DNA of 64,000 nucleotides, taken from the NCBI GenBank assembly GCA_004020365.1, contig SAQR01000013.1, positions 1-64,000 on the forward strand. Reading direction: 5' to 3'. The DNA comes from Mesorhizobium sp. (lineage in GTDB: Bacteria; Pseudomonadota; Alphaproteobacteria; Rhizobiales; Rhizobiaceae). The notes beneath the pieces are model-generated. The model did not search any database, had not been told where the DNA came from, and was given only the letters and a program-made list of their open reading frames with translations. Positions 7,137 through 16,047 of the stretch are shown one piece after another. The translations under genes were made by a program, and so were the position numbers. Each line of letters starts with the position of its first letter. Position 1 is the stretch's first letter.

Positions 7137-8101
7137 GGATTTGCCCACCCTTGCACCCGAGCGCCCTGCGCGGCAACCCATTGTTTGGCGTACTCGTAAG
7201 GATCCTGACGCTCCACCTGGAGCGCATAACTCATCTTGGTGGCGTCCTCGGGCTTGAGGTCGACCTTTTCCAGGAACGCGACCACGTCAGGATATTTTTT
7301 GCGCAATGAGCTGGCGAAGGCGATGTGGAAATGTGCGGTATCCCATGACACCGGCGCGCTGGACTTCGAGACCCAGAGCGGGTCCTCGGAAGGCAGCACG
7401 ATCTTCCATTTTGCCGGGTCGAAAGGCGGCTCGGTAAGCCGGACAATTTCGTGCAGTTCAAACACGTGATGCGGCGCATAGCAGGCAAACACCATCGGTT
7501 GAGCTGTGGCGACAGCGGCATCGACAGCGGCCATTCCGACATCCTCCGGCGTCTCCAGCAATGTCATTGTCTCGGCGTAGCCATAGCTATTGGCGCGGAC
7601 ACGCTCGATAGCCGTCGAGGACCAACCCTCGGCGCCAATCCAGAGTTCTCCGCGTCCGTCCCGATCCGTGTCCAACGCGGCGGTTTTGCGCGGGTCGGTG
7701 AGATCCGAAATGTCGCGAATGTCAAATTTGTCGGCAGTTTCGCGGGTAGCGCATATGCCTTGCCATGCCGGCACACCGATGGGACTGATGGCAACCGTGC
7801 CGGCGCCGTCGACATACTTCTTCACCAGGTTGTCCAGGTTGGGCAGCCAGATTTCGGGATGAATATCCACCTCGCCCGAATCGAGGCCGGCAAAGGCAAT
7901 AAGCGTCCCCATCTCGCGCACATCGGCATCGAGCCCGAAATGTTGCTTCAGGCTGACCTTGAGAATGTTCGCCGTCGCCTGGCCCGACGGCCAGTTCGGC
8001 ATCGCAATGACGAGATCAGCCGCGTGGACCGGGATGTTTACCGCCAGCATCAATGCCGCAAGCGACATTCTCCGCAGGCACCGCCGCAATCGGTTGTGCA
8101 T
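7133..8101 (-). CDS. Glycine betaine/proline-type ABC transporter substrate-binding protein (OpuAC family), orphan
   Basis: A 322-aa periplasmic binding protein with signal peptide MHNRLRRCLRR...NIPVHA followed by ADLVIAMPNWPSGQATANIL, the usual OpuAC/ProX opening. Further family features are MGTLIAFAGLDSGEVDIHPEIWLPN and the ligand-domain stretch PMVFACYAPHHVFELHEI. Such proteins bind betaine, choline or proline for an ABC importer, but no permease or ATPase gene lies nearby. GAGGGGAAAG precedes the chosen start. It overlaps the L,D-transpeptidase gene by 4 bp, an unusual pairing. Confidence 0.88.
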   Translation of the reverse strand: MHNRLRRCLRRMSLAALMLAVNIPVHAADLVIAMPNWPSGQATANILKVSLKQHFGLDADVREMGTLIAFAGLDSGEVDIHPEIWLPNLDNLVKKYVDGAGTVAISPIGVPAWQGICATRETADKFDIRDISDLTDPRKTAALDTDRDGRGELWIGAEGWSSTAIERVRANSYGYAETMTLLETPEDVGMAAVDAAVATAQPMVFACYAPHHVFELHEIVRLTEPPFDPAKWKIVLPSEDPLWVSKSSAPVSWDTAHFHIAFASSLRKKYPDVVAFLEKVDLKPEDATKMSYALQVERQDPYEYAKQWVAAQGARVQGWANP

Positions 8102-8460
8102 TTCTTTCCCCTCGCTTCGGTGCTGAAATGAACCGGGACGGGAACAAATTGTCTCGGCAAGCACCGGGTTGTGACAGCAGCCCGATGGTCTGACGGCAAC
8201 TGCTGAAGGTGCAGCAGTGCATTCGCCAAGGAGAGCGCCGTCACAGCCGCGCCTGCACGCTACCCGATCACATTCCGTATGGGAAGATGCTCACAACGCG
8301 GCCGCCGGGCGCCAACTGGGCCGATGATTTCATGGTCACTTTCCGATCCGAGAAGGCGCCGCCAAGCGGATTGGATTGGAGTGTGATCTAGTCTCGCCCT
8401 CGCAAACGGAGAAACTGCTCCACCGCGCCAATGCCGCAGTGTGGGCGCCGATTTCTATCG
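8102..8460. other. Gene-free interval
   Basis: About 360 bp upstream of the binding-protein gene and downstream of the membrane-protein gene. I see no ORF with a convincing ribosome-binding site or family resemblance, and no clear hairpin or repeat. It presumably carries the promoter for the leftward binding-protein/L,D-transpeptidase operon. Confidence 0.5.
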
Positions 8461-8892
8461 CTACTTTAGCTGGCCGCGAATTTGCAACCTGTTGAAGAAG
8501 GTGCCCGCTACCGCGGAAATTGCGACACTTGGAATAGCAGCGACAGCAAGCACGCCGGTTAAGTCGGTGTAATGCTCCCACGCATTGGGTGGGGGCAGAG
8601 GAGAAGTGAGCGCCATTCCTCCCCACAAAACAACATTCAGGAAAACACAACCGGCAAAACCGATCATCCATGCCAGGTTGGTGCGAGGTCGGAGGGAATA
8701 AAGCGAAACAAAGACACCGAGAACGAGCAGTCCCGGACCATGAATTGCAACGAAGGCCAGCCAGAAATCTCGCAGTGCAAGATTTCCGTTCCAAGGCCGA
8801 ACCAGCATGAGCGCCAGCAAAGCACTTGGGACTGCAACCATCAGGATGCTGAGCAAGCCGTTGAGAAGGACATGTTGTTTCAATCGAGCCAC
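8461..8892 (-). CDS. Small integral membrane protein, hypothetical
   Basis: A 143-aa protein with four hydrophobic segments: around LLSILMVAVPSALLALMLV, FVAIHGPGLLVLGVFVSLY, WMIGFAGCVFLNVVLWGGMA and GVLAVAAIPSVAISAVAG. It therefore probably sits in the inner membrane. The start codon read here is GTG, so the exact N-terminus is uncertain. I do not recognise a family and the neighbours give no clear hint. A strong bidirectional terminator lies upstream, separating it from the tRNA gene. Confidence 0.6.
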   Translation of the reverse strand: MARLKQHVLLNGLLSILMVAVPSALLALMLVRPWNGNLALRDFWLAFVAIHGPGLLVLGVFVSLYSLRPRTNLAWMIGFAGCVFLNVVLWGGMALTSPLPPPNAWEHYTDLTGVLAVAAIPSVAISAVAGTFFNRLQIRGQLK

Positions 8893-8925
8893 GCTCCCGT
8901 AACGACTGGCATCATGACATCAGCC

Positions 8926-8963
8926 CAAGAAAAAAGCCCGGCAAAAACCGGGCTTTTTTCTTG
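8926..8963. terminator. Strong bidirectional intrinsic terminator
   Basis: A GC-rich stem AGCCCGG/CCGGGCT with loop CAAAAA is flanked by A and T runs that extend the pairing (AAGAAAAA left, TTTTTTCTT right). It lies just downstream of the tRNA-Leu gene in its direction of transcription and fits termination of that gene; the symmetric A/T tracts allow use from both strands. Confidence 0.9.
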
Positions 8964-9001
8964 AGGTCTCTGAACCTTATAAAAGGTCCGAAACGGGAAT
9001 T

Positions 9002-9086
9002 TGGTGCCCAGAAGAGGACTCGAACCTCCACGCCTTGCGGCACACGGACCTGAACCGTGCGCGTCTACCAATTCCGCCATCTGGGC
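9002..9086 (-). tRNA. tRNA-Leu, anticodon CAG
   Basis: On the minus strand an 85-nt cloverleaf can be drawn. The acceptor stem is GCCCAGA/TCTGGGC, the D-arm holds GGCGGAATTGGTAGACGC, and the anticodon loop TTCAGGT gives anticodon CAG (reads CUG). A class-II variable arm and the T-arm GGTTCGAGTCC follow, and CCA is encoded at the 3' end. The long variable arm and the D-loop are typical of tRNA-Leu. A terminator follows about 40 bp downstream. Confidence 0.97.
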
Positions 9087-9159
9087 TGGTGCGCGCTCAT
9101 TAAGCGGGCGAGGCATGAGTGTCAACGCGCTTTTTTGAAAGGCGCGAACCACTGCCGGC

Positions 9160-9780
9160 TTACCCCTCCAGCACTTCCTTGGATGCGACCGTCGAATCGG
9201 CGTTGAGCTTGTAGATGACCGGCACGCCGGTGCCGAGCTCCAGTCTGACGATCTCCTCGCCCGACTTGCCGTCCAGCGCCATGATCAGCGCGCGCAGCGA
9301 ATTGCCGTGCGCCGCCACCAGCACTGTGCCGCCGCGCAGCACATGCGGCTGCAGGTCGTGCAGATAATAGGGCCAGACGCGCGCGCCGGTGTCCTTCAGG
9401 CTTTCGCCGCCGGGCGGCGCCACGTCGTAGGAGCGGCGCCAGACATGCACCTGCTCCTCGCCCCATTTCTTGCGCGCGTCGTCCTTGTTAAGGCCGGAGA
9501 GGTCGCCATAGTCGCGCTCGTTCAGCGCCTGGTCGCGGATGGTCTCGAGATCGCTCTGGCCGACGGCATCGAGAATGTGCTGGCAGGTCTTCTGCGCCCG
9601 GATCAGCGACGAGGTGAAGGCGATGTCGAATTTCATGCCGCGCGCCTTCAGCTTGGCGCCCGCCTCCTTGGCCTCGGCGTGGCCCAACTCGGTCAGGTCG
9701 ACATCGCGCCAGCCGGTGAAAAGGTTCTTCAGGTTCCATTCGCTCTGGCCATGGCGCACGAGCACGAGAGTTCCCGACAT
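9160..9780 (-). CDS. gpmA: 2,3-bisphosphoglycerate-dependent phosphoglycerate mutase
   Basis: A 206-aa enzyme interconverting 3- and 2-phosphoglycerate in glycolysis/gluconeogenesis. The phosphohistidine motif [18 protein letters not shown] is complete, as are [13 protein letters not shown] and the second catalytic histidine in [19 protein letters not shown]. At 206 aa it is the short alphaproteobacterial form of dPGM (the E. coli enzyme is about 250). It follows dapB by 33 bp on the same strand, within the probable exporter-dapB-gpmA transcript, an order common in rhizobia. Confidence 0.97.
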   Translation of the reverse strand: MSGTLVLVRHGQSEWNLKNLFTGWRDVDLTELGHAEAKEAGAKLKARGMKFDIAFTSSLIRAQKTCQHILDAVGQSDLETIRDQALNERDYGDLSGLNKDDARKKWGEEQVHVWRRSYDVAPPGGESLKDTGARVWPYYLHDLQPHVLRGGTVLVAAHGNSLRALIMALDGKSGEEIVRLELGTGVPVIYKLNADSTVASKEVLEG

Positions 9781-9813
9781 TTTTGCTCCTTAGGTTTGGT
9801 GGATCAGATCGTC

Positions 9814-10644
9814 TCAGGCGAGTCCGAGCACGTCGCGCATCGAATACAGACCCGGCTTCCTGCCGCGCGCCCACAGTGCGGCCTTGACCGCGCCGCGGGC
9901 GAAGATCGCCCGGTCTTCGGCGTGATGGGCAAGCGTGATGCGCTCGCCGGTCCCGGCCAGCACGACACTGTGGTCGCCGACCACCGAGCCGCCGCGCAGC
10001 GTGGCGAAGCCGATCGAGCCGGTCTTGCGCACGCCGGTATGGCCATCGCGCGACCGCACGCTGTTGCCGTCAAGATCGATGCCGCGCCCGGCAGCGGCGG
10101 CTTCGCCGAGCAGCAGCGCCGTGCCCGACGGCGCGTCGACCTTGTGCCGGTGATGCATCTCCAGGATCTCGATATCGAAATCGTCGGCATCGAGCGCGCG
10201 CGCCGCCTGCTCCACCAGCACCGCCAGCAGATTGACGCCGAGGCTCATATTGCCTGATTTGACGATCGTTGCGTGGCGCGCCGCCGCCGCTATCTTTGCA
10301 TTGTCGTCGTCCGAGCAGCCGGTGGTGCCGATGACATGGGCGATGCGCGCCTGCGCCGCGTAGCCGGCGAATTCGACGGTCGCCGCCGGGCTGGTGAAAT
10401 CGAGGACGCCGTCGGCCCTGGCGAAAGCCGGCAGCGGATCGTCGCCGATCACCACGCCGATAGTGCCGATGCCGGCCAGTTCGCCGGCATCCTTGCCGAG
10501 ATGCGGCGAGCCGGCCCGCTCGATCGCGCCGGCGACGCGGGCGCCCGGAATGGTATGGATGGCGCGGATCAGCGCCTGGCCCATCCTTCCGGCCGCGCCG
10601 ACCACCACCAGGCCCATTTCATTGACGTCGTTTGTACTGCTCAT
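9814..10644 (-). CDS. dapB: 4-hydroxy-tetrahydrodipicolinate reductase
   Basis: A 276-aa cytoplasmic enzyme of lysine/diaminopimelate biosynthesis that reduces the DapA product with NAD(P)H. The nucleotide-binding motif [16 protein letters not shown] opens the protein, [11 protein letters not shown] is the active-site strand, and [20 protein letters not shown] is the family signature with the catalytic His and Lys. The length is normal. Its start overlaps the stop of the ABC exporter gene by ATGA, so expression is coupled to it. Confidence 0.97.
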   Translation of the reverse strand: MSSTNDVNEMGLVVVGAAGRMGQALIRAIHTIPGARVAGAIERAGSPHLGKDAGELAGIGTIGVVIGDDPLPAFARADGVLDFTSPAATVEFAGYAAQARIAHVIGTTGCSDDDNAKIAAAARHATIVKSGNMSLGVNLLAVLVEQAARALDADDFDIEILEMHHRHKVDAPSGTALLLGEAAAAGRGIDLDGNSVRSRDGHTGVRKTGSIGFATLRGGSVVGDHSVVLAGTGERITLAHHAEDRAIFARGAVKAALWARGRKPGLYSMRDVLGLA

Positions 10645-12596
10645 AAAGTTCTCCCGACCGCCTTCTTCGCGCGCCGCAGTGGAGTTTGGATTGGCTTGCC
10701 GTCGTCGACAAGTCCCAGCCCCTTGTTGCCCTGCACCCGGTGGAACCGGGCATAGACGCTGTGCGGGTCGGCCATCAGCGAGGCATGCGTGCCTTGCTCG
10801 ACCAGCCGGCCCTGTTCCAGCACGATGATATGGTCGGCATTGACCACGGTCGACAGCCGGTGCGCGATGACGATGGTCGTGCGCCCCGCCATGATCTGGG
10901 TCAGCGCCTGCTGGACGCGCGCTTCCGCTTCGTTGTCGAGCGCCGAGGTTGCCTCGTCGAGCAGCAGGATCGGCGCCTGCCGCACGATGGCGCGGGCGAT
11001 CGACAGGCGCTGGCGCTGGCCGCCCGACAGCGTCAGGCCGCCTTCGCCGACAGGGGTGTCATAGCCCTGCGGCTGCTGGCGGATGAAGCCATCGGCTTCG
11101 GCCTGTTGCGCGGCCAGCTCGATCTCGGCGTCGCTGGCGCTCAGCCGCCCGTAGCGAATGTTGTCGCGAATGGTGCCTTCGAACAGATAGGGCTGCTGCG
11201 AGACATAGGCGATGGAGCGGCGCAGCGACTGCTTGGTGACTTTCGAAATGTCCTGGCCGTCGACCTCGATGCTGCCCGCCTCGACATCGTGGAAACGCTG
11301 CAGCAGCGCCACCAGCGTCGACTTGCCGGCGCCCGAGGCGCCGACGATGGCCGTCATCTTGCCGGCGGCGGCAACGAAGCTGAGATCCTGCAGCACCGGG
11401 GCGTCGGCGACATAGCCGAACGACACATTGTTGAAGCGCACCTCGCCGCGGGTGATCTTCGCTTCGGCCGCTCCGGGCGCGTCGCCCTGCTGCGGCTCGA
11501 GGTCGAGCAACTCGTAGATCATGCGTGCATTGACCAGCGCCCGTTCCATGCCGACCTGCATGCGCGCCAGCCGCCGGGCCGGGTCGTAAGCAAGCAGCAG
11601 TGCGGTGATGAAGGAAAAGACAGCACCTGGCGGCTGGCCGCCGACGGCTGCCCGGTAGCCGGAATAGGCGATGACGCCGGCGACGGCGAAACCGGCCAGC
11701 ATGTCGGAGATCGGCGATAACCGTTCCGAGACGCGGGCGATGCGGTTTGCCCGCTGCTCGGCGCCGGCGACAAGATCGCTGATGCGGCGCGACAGCTCAT
11801 CCTCCAGCGTAAACGCCTTGACGATGGCGATGCCTTGCGTTGCTTCCTGCATGGCGCCGATCAGCCGCGCGTTTATCTGCACGGCTTCGCGCGTGGCGCG
11901 CCTTATCCTGCGGGTCAGGTAGACGACGGTGTAGATCAGCGGCGGCCCGACCAGCAGCGACATCAGCGACAGCATCGGATCCTGCCAGATCATGACGCCG
12001 ATCAGCGCGATCAGCGATACGGCGTCGCGTGCCAAGGATGTAAGCGTCATCGACAGCAGGTCGCGGATGCCGTTGACGTTCTCGTTGATCTGGGCGGCCA
12101 GCCGTCCCGAGCGCGTGTCGTTGAAGAAACCGATGCCGAGCTTCATCAGATGAGCGAAGATGCGGCGCTGGTAGCGCGCCACCAGATTGTTGCCGATCCT
12201 GGCCAGCGTCACCGCCTGGCCGTAGGTGGCCAGCCCGCGCAGCATGAAGGCGCCGAGGATCAACAAGCAGATCAGCGCGATGAGGTCGCCGCGCTGCTCG
12301 TAGAATATCTGGTCGATGACATCCTTCATGATCCAGGCGGTGAAGGCGGTCGTGGCCGCAACCATCACCAGGCACAGGACGGCCAGAACATAATACCAGC
12401 GATAGTCGCGGCCGTTCTCGGCGAGGATGCGGCGGATCACCGCCACGATCTCGCCGGGCCGGGCTTTGGCCTGGTGGTTTGGGGCCTGGTGGTCTGGGGC
12501 TTGCTGGTTTGGCGACTGGTTCAAGTCGGGATCGTTCCGTGATGTCGGTCCGGCTGCGCCGCCGGGCCAAGGCGCGCCGCGTTCGACCGGCCTCAT
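10641..12596 (-). CDS. ABC exporter, fused permease and ATPase (MsbA-like)
   Basis: About 651 aa. Residues ~60-350 carry six membrane segments of an ABC exporter (such as [21 protein letters not shown]), and the C-terminus is the ATPase: Walker [10 protein letters not shown], signature LSGGQRQR, Walker [13 protein letters not shown], and H-loop IVIAHRLST. It belongs to the lipid/drug exporter group related to MsbA; the substrate is not determinable. The start is uncertain: MRPVERG at 12596 sits at the edge of a dispersed palindromic repeat. The first 60 residues are Pro/Gln/His-rich ([15 protein letters not shown]) and come from a degenerate tandem repeat. Followed by coupled dapB. Confidence 0.9.
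   Translation of the reverse strand: MRPVERGAPWPGGAAGPTSRNDPDLNQSPNQQAPDHQAPNHQAKARPGEIVAVIRRILAENGRDYRWYYVLAVLCLVMVAATTAFTAWIMKDVIDQIFYEQRGDLIALICLLILGAFMLRGLATYGQAVTLARIGNNLVARYQRRIFAHLMKLGIGFFNDTRSGRLAAQINENVNGIRDLLSMTLTSLARDAVSLIALIGVMIWQDPMLSLMSLLVGPPLIYTVVYLTRRIRRATREAVQINARLIGAMQEATQGIAIVKAFTLEDELSRRISDLVAGAEQRANRIARVSERLSPISDMLAGFAVAGVIAYSGYRAAVGGQPPGAVFSFITALLLAYDPARRLARMQVGMERALVNARMIYELLDLEPQQGDAPGAAEAKITRGEVRFNNVSFGYVADAPVLQDLSFVAAAGKMTAIVGASGAGKSTLVALLQRFHDVEAGSIEVDGQDISKVTKQSLRRSIAYVSQQPYLFEGTIRDNIRYGRLSASDAEIELAAQQAEADGFIRQQPQGYDTPVGEGGLTLSGGQRQRLSIARAIVRQAPILLLDEATSALDNEAEARVQQALTQIMAGRTTIVIAHRLSTVVNADHIIVLEQGRLVEQGTHASLMADPHSVYARFHRVQGNKGLGLVDDGKPIQTPLRRAKKAVGRTL
12476..12530. 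repeat. Degenerate tandem repeat in the exporter N-terminal coding region
   Basis: On the plus strand, units resembling CTGGTGGTTTGGGGC recur at about 15-bp intervals (CTGGTGGTTTGGGG, CTGGTGGTCTGGGG, TTGCTGGTTTGGCG, CTGGTTCAAG). In the exporter they encode the low-complexity Asn/Gln/His/Pro stretch ahead of the first membrane segment. Confidence 0.7.
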
Positions 12597-12670
12597 GCGA
12601 CGCGCTTTAGGTTGTTGTTTTACGCATGTCGTGATCGCAAAACCGCTACGCACTTTTGCGCGACATGCAT
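12594..12670. repeat. Dispersed rhizobial palindromic repeat
   Basis: Contains GCGCTTTAGGTTGTTGTTTT, then GCATGTCG...CGACATGC arms around CAAAACCGCTACGCACTTTTG. I recognise this as resembling a repeat common between genes in Rhizobium and Mesorhizobium, from memory only. It lies between glk and the exporter gene on the same transcript, and its left edge coincides with the best ATG for the exporter. Confidence 0.65.
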
Positions 12671-12739
12671 TATCGGCAATCCTCTTAGCGCCCCGGTGCC
12701 GGCTTGCCTATGGCAGAGGCCGGCAAAAACTTTGTGGGA

Positions 12740-13759
12740 TCAGGCCTGCCAGCGCCGCCCTGCGGTCTGGACGCCGAACAGCGATGGGTTTCTGGCATAG
12801 GCGGCAAGGCCGGAAAGCGCTGCCAGCGGATGGGTGATCACATAGACCGGCATGGTGCGCATCAATTCGCTGTGCGGCGCCTTGTCCTCGAAGGCGGCGC
12901 GGAAATTGCCTGACTTCAGCGCCGGCAGGATTTTTTGCGCGATGCCGCCGGTCAGGAAGACGCCGCCGCGGCTCATGAACACCAGCGCAAGGTCGCCGGC
13001 GGTGCGCCCAAGGCAGGTGACGAACAGCGACAGCGCTTCCTCGGCCACCGGATCCGACTTCGCCAGCGCCGCGGCGGTGACCTCGGCCGGCGTGGTGAAC
13101 GGCGCCGGCTTGCCGTCCGCCTTGGCCACCGCGCGGTAGACATTGACCAGGCCGCGGCCGGACAGGATCTGTTCGCCGGAAATTCTGCCCTCGAGCTTCT
13201 CGATATGCGCAAACACCTGGAAATCGCGCGGCGTGCGCGGCCCGATATCCATGTGACCGCCCTCGCCGGGCACTGGTATCCAGTGGTTCAGCGCGTGGAC
13301 CAGGCCGGCGACGCCAAGCCCGGTCCCGGGGCCGAGCACCACGCGCCCGGCATTGGGTTCCGGCGCATCGCCGCCGATCTTTTCCATATGCTCTTCGCCG
13401 AGCGCCACGACGGCCAGCGCCTGCGCCTCGAAATCGTTGAGCACCACGACGTCGCCGAGGCCGAGGCTGGCAAACATTTTTTTCGGCTTGACGATCCACG
13501 GGCAGTTGGTGAGCGGGATCTCGTCGCTGTCGACCGGGCCGGCCACCGCCAGCACGGCGGAGTTGGGCCGCACCGACGAGCGGTCGAGCACCGCCGCCTG
13601 GATCGCCGCGTCGATCGTGTTGAAATTGGCGGTCTGGACGATCTGCGGTTCGGTTGGTTCCGAATTCGCGTCGAGCACGATCGAAAAGCGCGCATTGGTG
13701 CCGCCAATGTCGCCGATCAGGACCGGAAACTGCAGCACGGTGTCGTCGTCGCCTGGCAT
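12740..13759 (-). CDS. glk: Glucokinase
   Basis: A 339-aa ATP-dependent sugar kinase of the bacterial Glk family (ASKHA fold) that phosphorylates glucose on entry to the Entner-Doudoroff or pentose phosphate routes. The phosphate-1 motif is [12 protein letters not shown]. The sugar-binding and catalytic region includes [11 protein letters not shown] (catalytic Asp) and [14 protein letters not shown] with the downstream [12 protein letters not shown]. The phosphate-2/adenosine region is [17 protein letters not shown]. Length is normal. It precedes the ABC exporter on the same strand, separated by a dispersed repeat. Confidence 0.95.
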   Translation of the reverse strand: MPGDDDTVLQFPVLIGDIGGTNARFSIVLDANSEPTEPQIVQTANFNTIDAAIQAAVLDRSSVRPNSAVLAVAGPVDSDEIPLTNCPWIVKPKKMFASLGLGDVVVLNDFEAQALAVVALGEEHMEKIGGDAPEPNAGRVVLGPGTGLGVAGLVHALNHWIPVPGEGGHMDIGPRTPRDFQVFAHIEKLEGRISGEQILSGRGLVNVYRAVAKADGKPAPFTTPAEVTAAALAKSDPVAEEALSLFVTCLGRTAGDLALVFMSRGGVFLTGGIAQKILPALKSGNFRAAFEDKAPHSELMRTMPVYVITHPLAALSGLAAYARNPSLFGVQTAGRRWQA

Positions 13760-13848
13760 GCTCTCGTCCGTCCCGGTTCCCAGTGGCGTTCCGCCGTTCT
13801 TTCGTTGACTAGCGCATGCCCCGGGAAAGGGAAAGTCGCTTCAGGGTT

Positions 13849-13969
13849 GGCGCTGCCCCTCACCTGCCTGACGGCATCCTCGCAAGACCTAGGTTCCTCT
13901 CCCCACTTCGTGGGGCGAGGAACCCAAGACCTGCAACCGGCATCCGCAGGGGCAATGAGGGGCGGCGCC
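13849..13969. repeat. Palindromic element with 14-bp terminal inverted repeats
   Basis: GGCGCTGCCCCTCA at 13849-13862 is inverted as TGAGGGGCGGCGCC at 13956-13969 (one mismatch). The inside holds a second palindrome around CCTCTCCCCACTTCGTGGGG. The same ends occur at 32802-32991. It lies between mepA and glk on the same strand. Confidence 0.75.
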
Positions 13970-13992
13970 GACCCCAACAAGTTCCCCTGGCC

Positions 13993-15084
13993 TCAGTACC
14001 CCGGCCGCGGTCGCGGCAGCGGAATGCCGATCTCGGGCGTTTCGGCGTAGGCGTTGGCCGCGGCCGGGAGCGCTGCCGCGCCGCTTGCGGATGCCCGCGC
14101 CGGCGACGGAGCCTTGGTGAGAACGGGTGCAGCCGCGACCGGCACCCCGTCGCCATAATAGGTGACCGCCTCCGCCGAAGCCGGATCTGGCCCGTCGAGC
14201 ACGGCCTGGCATGCTGCGGGCAGGCTCGCCATCGTCATCAGGTCGCGCGCTTTCGGCCTGTCCGGGTTCTTGTTGGGCCGCCACGGCTCCTCGGTGAACC
14301 ACCATGCCAGCGACTGGTCGCAGCCGTCGCCTGGCGCTGTGTTTTCCTGCGCTTTGCATTTGGGCGAGCCGGGCTGGCAGCCGATGCGGATGTGGAAGTG
14401 ATAGTCGTGGCCCCAGAACGGCCTGACCTTGCGCAGCCATCCACGGTCGCCTTTCACCGTGTCGCAGAGCTTCTTCTTGATGCCGGGATTGACCAGGATT
14501 CGCTCGACTTCCGCATAGCTTGCCGCACGCTTCAAGAGCCGCGTATGCGCCGGTGCCCAGAGCGCATCTTTCACCAAATGGGTCTTTTCATCGACAAGCA
14601 AGGTGGCGCTCATGTTTTCGCGCTGCTCGAGCGAAAGCTTGCGGTCGGGCATTGGCGTCAGCCAGATGTCGGCGTCGAGGCCGATCTGGTGCGAGGCATG
14701 GCCGGTCAGCATCGGACCGCCGCGCGGCTGCGAAATGTCGCCGACCAAAAGGCCGGGCCAGCCATCGGCCGCGGCGTCGCGCGACAGTTTCTCGATCAGC
14801 GCGATCATAGTCGGATGGCCCCAGCGGCGGTTGCGCGAAGGCCGCATCACCTCCCATTTCGGGCCGTTCAGGGGTATGGCGACGCCGCCGGCAAAGCAGC
14901 CCTTGGAATAAAAACCGATCGACTGCGGCGCAGCCACGGCCGGCAGCTGTTTGGCGCCGAACAGGTTTTTCGCAAGCTCTTCGGCCGCCGCAGGTCGCGC
15001 TGCAAGCCCCGCCAGGGCGAGGACGGCGAGCGCTGCTGTCAGCAGCAGCCTTTTGCCGGGCAATGGTCGCTCCAACATCGTCAT
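13993..15084 (-). CDS. mepA: Penicillin-insensitive murein endopeptidase
   Basis: About 363 aa, exported, zinc-dependent endopeptidase that cuts D-Ala-mDAP cross-links in peptidoglycan. A signal peptide runs to ARPAAA|EELAKNLFG. Core motifs are present: CFAGG, RPSRNRRWGHP, the metal-binding HASHQIGLDADIW, and the C-terminal HDYHFHIRIGCQPGSP. The C-terminal ~80 residues are a Pro/Ala-rich tail (ending PLPRPRPGY) beyond the usual domain. I chose the ATG at 15084 because AGAGGGG precedes it; an ATG 12 codons upstream is less likely. Likely monocistronic between the epimerase-like gene and the repeat. Confidence 0.94.
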   Translation of the reverse strand: MTMLERPLPGKRLLLTAALAVLALAGLAARPAAAEELAKNLFGAKQLPAVAAPQSIGFYSKGCFAGGVAIPLNGPKWEVMRPSRNRRWGHPTMIALIEKLSRDAAADGWPGLLVGDISQPRGGPMLTGHASHQIGLDADIWLTPMPDRKLSLEQRENMSATLLVDEKTHLVKDALWAPAHTRLLKRAASYAEVERILVNPGIKKKLCDTVKGDRGWLRKVRPFWGHDYHFHIRIGCQPGSPKCKAQENTAPGDGCDQSLAWWFTEEPWRPNKNPDRPKARDLMTMASLPAACQAVLDGPDPASAEAVTYYGDGVPVAAAPVLTKAPSPARASASGAAALPAAANAYAETPEIGIPLPRPRPGY

Positions 15085-15144
15085 GAAAGCAGAACCCCTC
15101 TGCAAATTAAGTCGAACCATAGCACGCCCGGCGCGCGATTTCGA

Positions 15145-16047
15145 TCACGACCGCTTCATCGGGCTGCGCGCCTCGCCGTCGCGCCAGTTGCCCTCAGCCC
15201 ACATATGGTCGAATGCCGTGCGGTAGTCGGGAAAGCGGAAGCGATAGCCGGCCGCCTTGATCGCCGTGTTGGCGACACGCTTGTTCTCGCCATAGAAGGA
15301 CCGCGCCATGGGCGAAAGTTGGGCGGTCTCGAACGGAATTTCCGGCGGCGGTGTGACGCCCATCAGCCCTGCGGCATAGGTGACGACGTCCTGCGGCGGC
15401 GCCGGCAGGTCGTCGGTGATGTTGAAGATGCCGCCGCGATCATCCCTAAGCAGATGCCAAAGCGCCCCCGCTATGTCGTCGCAATGGATGCGGTTGAACA
15501 CCTGGCCCGGCTTGACCAGCCGCCGCGCGGTGCCGTTTTCCAGATTGACCAGGGCATTGCGGCCCGGCCCGTAAATGCCGGAAAGCCGCAGGATCGCCAC
15601 CGGCCGGCCGATGTCGCGACCCAGCTTCAGCCAGTCCTGTTCGGCGGCGACACGCAGCATCGAGCGCTTCGACACCGGCCGGCATTCGGTGGTCTCGTCG
15701 ACCCAGCCGCCGCCATAGTCGCCATAGACGCCGACGGTGGACAGATAGGCGATCCATTCGAGCGCCGGTATCTCCGCGATTGTCTGGCGCGCCGCGTTCA
15801 GCACCGGGTCGCCGGCCTCTTCCGGCGCCACCGAGACGACGAGGTGCGTTGTTTTCTCGAGTGCGTCGCTGATTTCAGGCGTCAGAGCGCCATCGAAAAG
15901 CAGCGGCTGGATTCCGGCTTGCCGCAGCGCTTCGAATTTTTCGGGTGCGCGTGTCGTGCCAAGGATCGTGCCAGCATCCTTGTTGGCGCGGGCAAATGCC
16001 TTGCCAGAATAGCCGGCGCCGAAAATGAAGATCCGCTTCTCGCTCAT
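15145..16047 (-). CDS. NAD(P)-dependent epimerase/reductase, extended SDR family
   Basis: A 300-aa Rossmann-fold protein. The dinucleotide-binding motif is [16 protein letters not shown], followed by [12 protein letters not shown]. An active-site-like segment is [18 protein letters not shown] with the YxxxK tyrosine poorly conserved, and [16 protein letters not shown] follows. This resembles SDR proteins annotated as YeeZ-like nucleoside-diphosphate-sugar epimerases; the reaction is unknown. Its start overlaps the stop of queG by ATGA, so it is translationally coupled to queG and the GST-like gene upstream. Confidence 0.85.
   Translation of the reverse strand: MSEKRIFIFGAGYSGKAFARANKDAGTILGTTRAPEKFEALRQAGIQPLLFDGALTPEISDALEKTTHLVVSVAPEEAGDPVLNAARQTIAEIPALEWIAYLSTVGVYGDYGGGWVDETTECRPVSKRSMLRVAAEQDWLKLGRDIGRPVAILRLSGIYGPGRNALVNLENGTARRLVKPGQVFNRIHCDDIAGALWHLLRDDRGGIFNITDDLPAPPQDVVTYAAGLMGVTPPPEIPFETAQLSPMARSFYGENKRVANTAIKAAGYRFRFPDYRTAFDHMWAEGNWRDGEARSPMKRS

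Noticed and set aside
8209-8391. 60-codon frame upstream of the binding-protein gene
   Set aside because: No ribosome-binding site, no family resemblance; probably chance.
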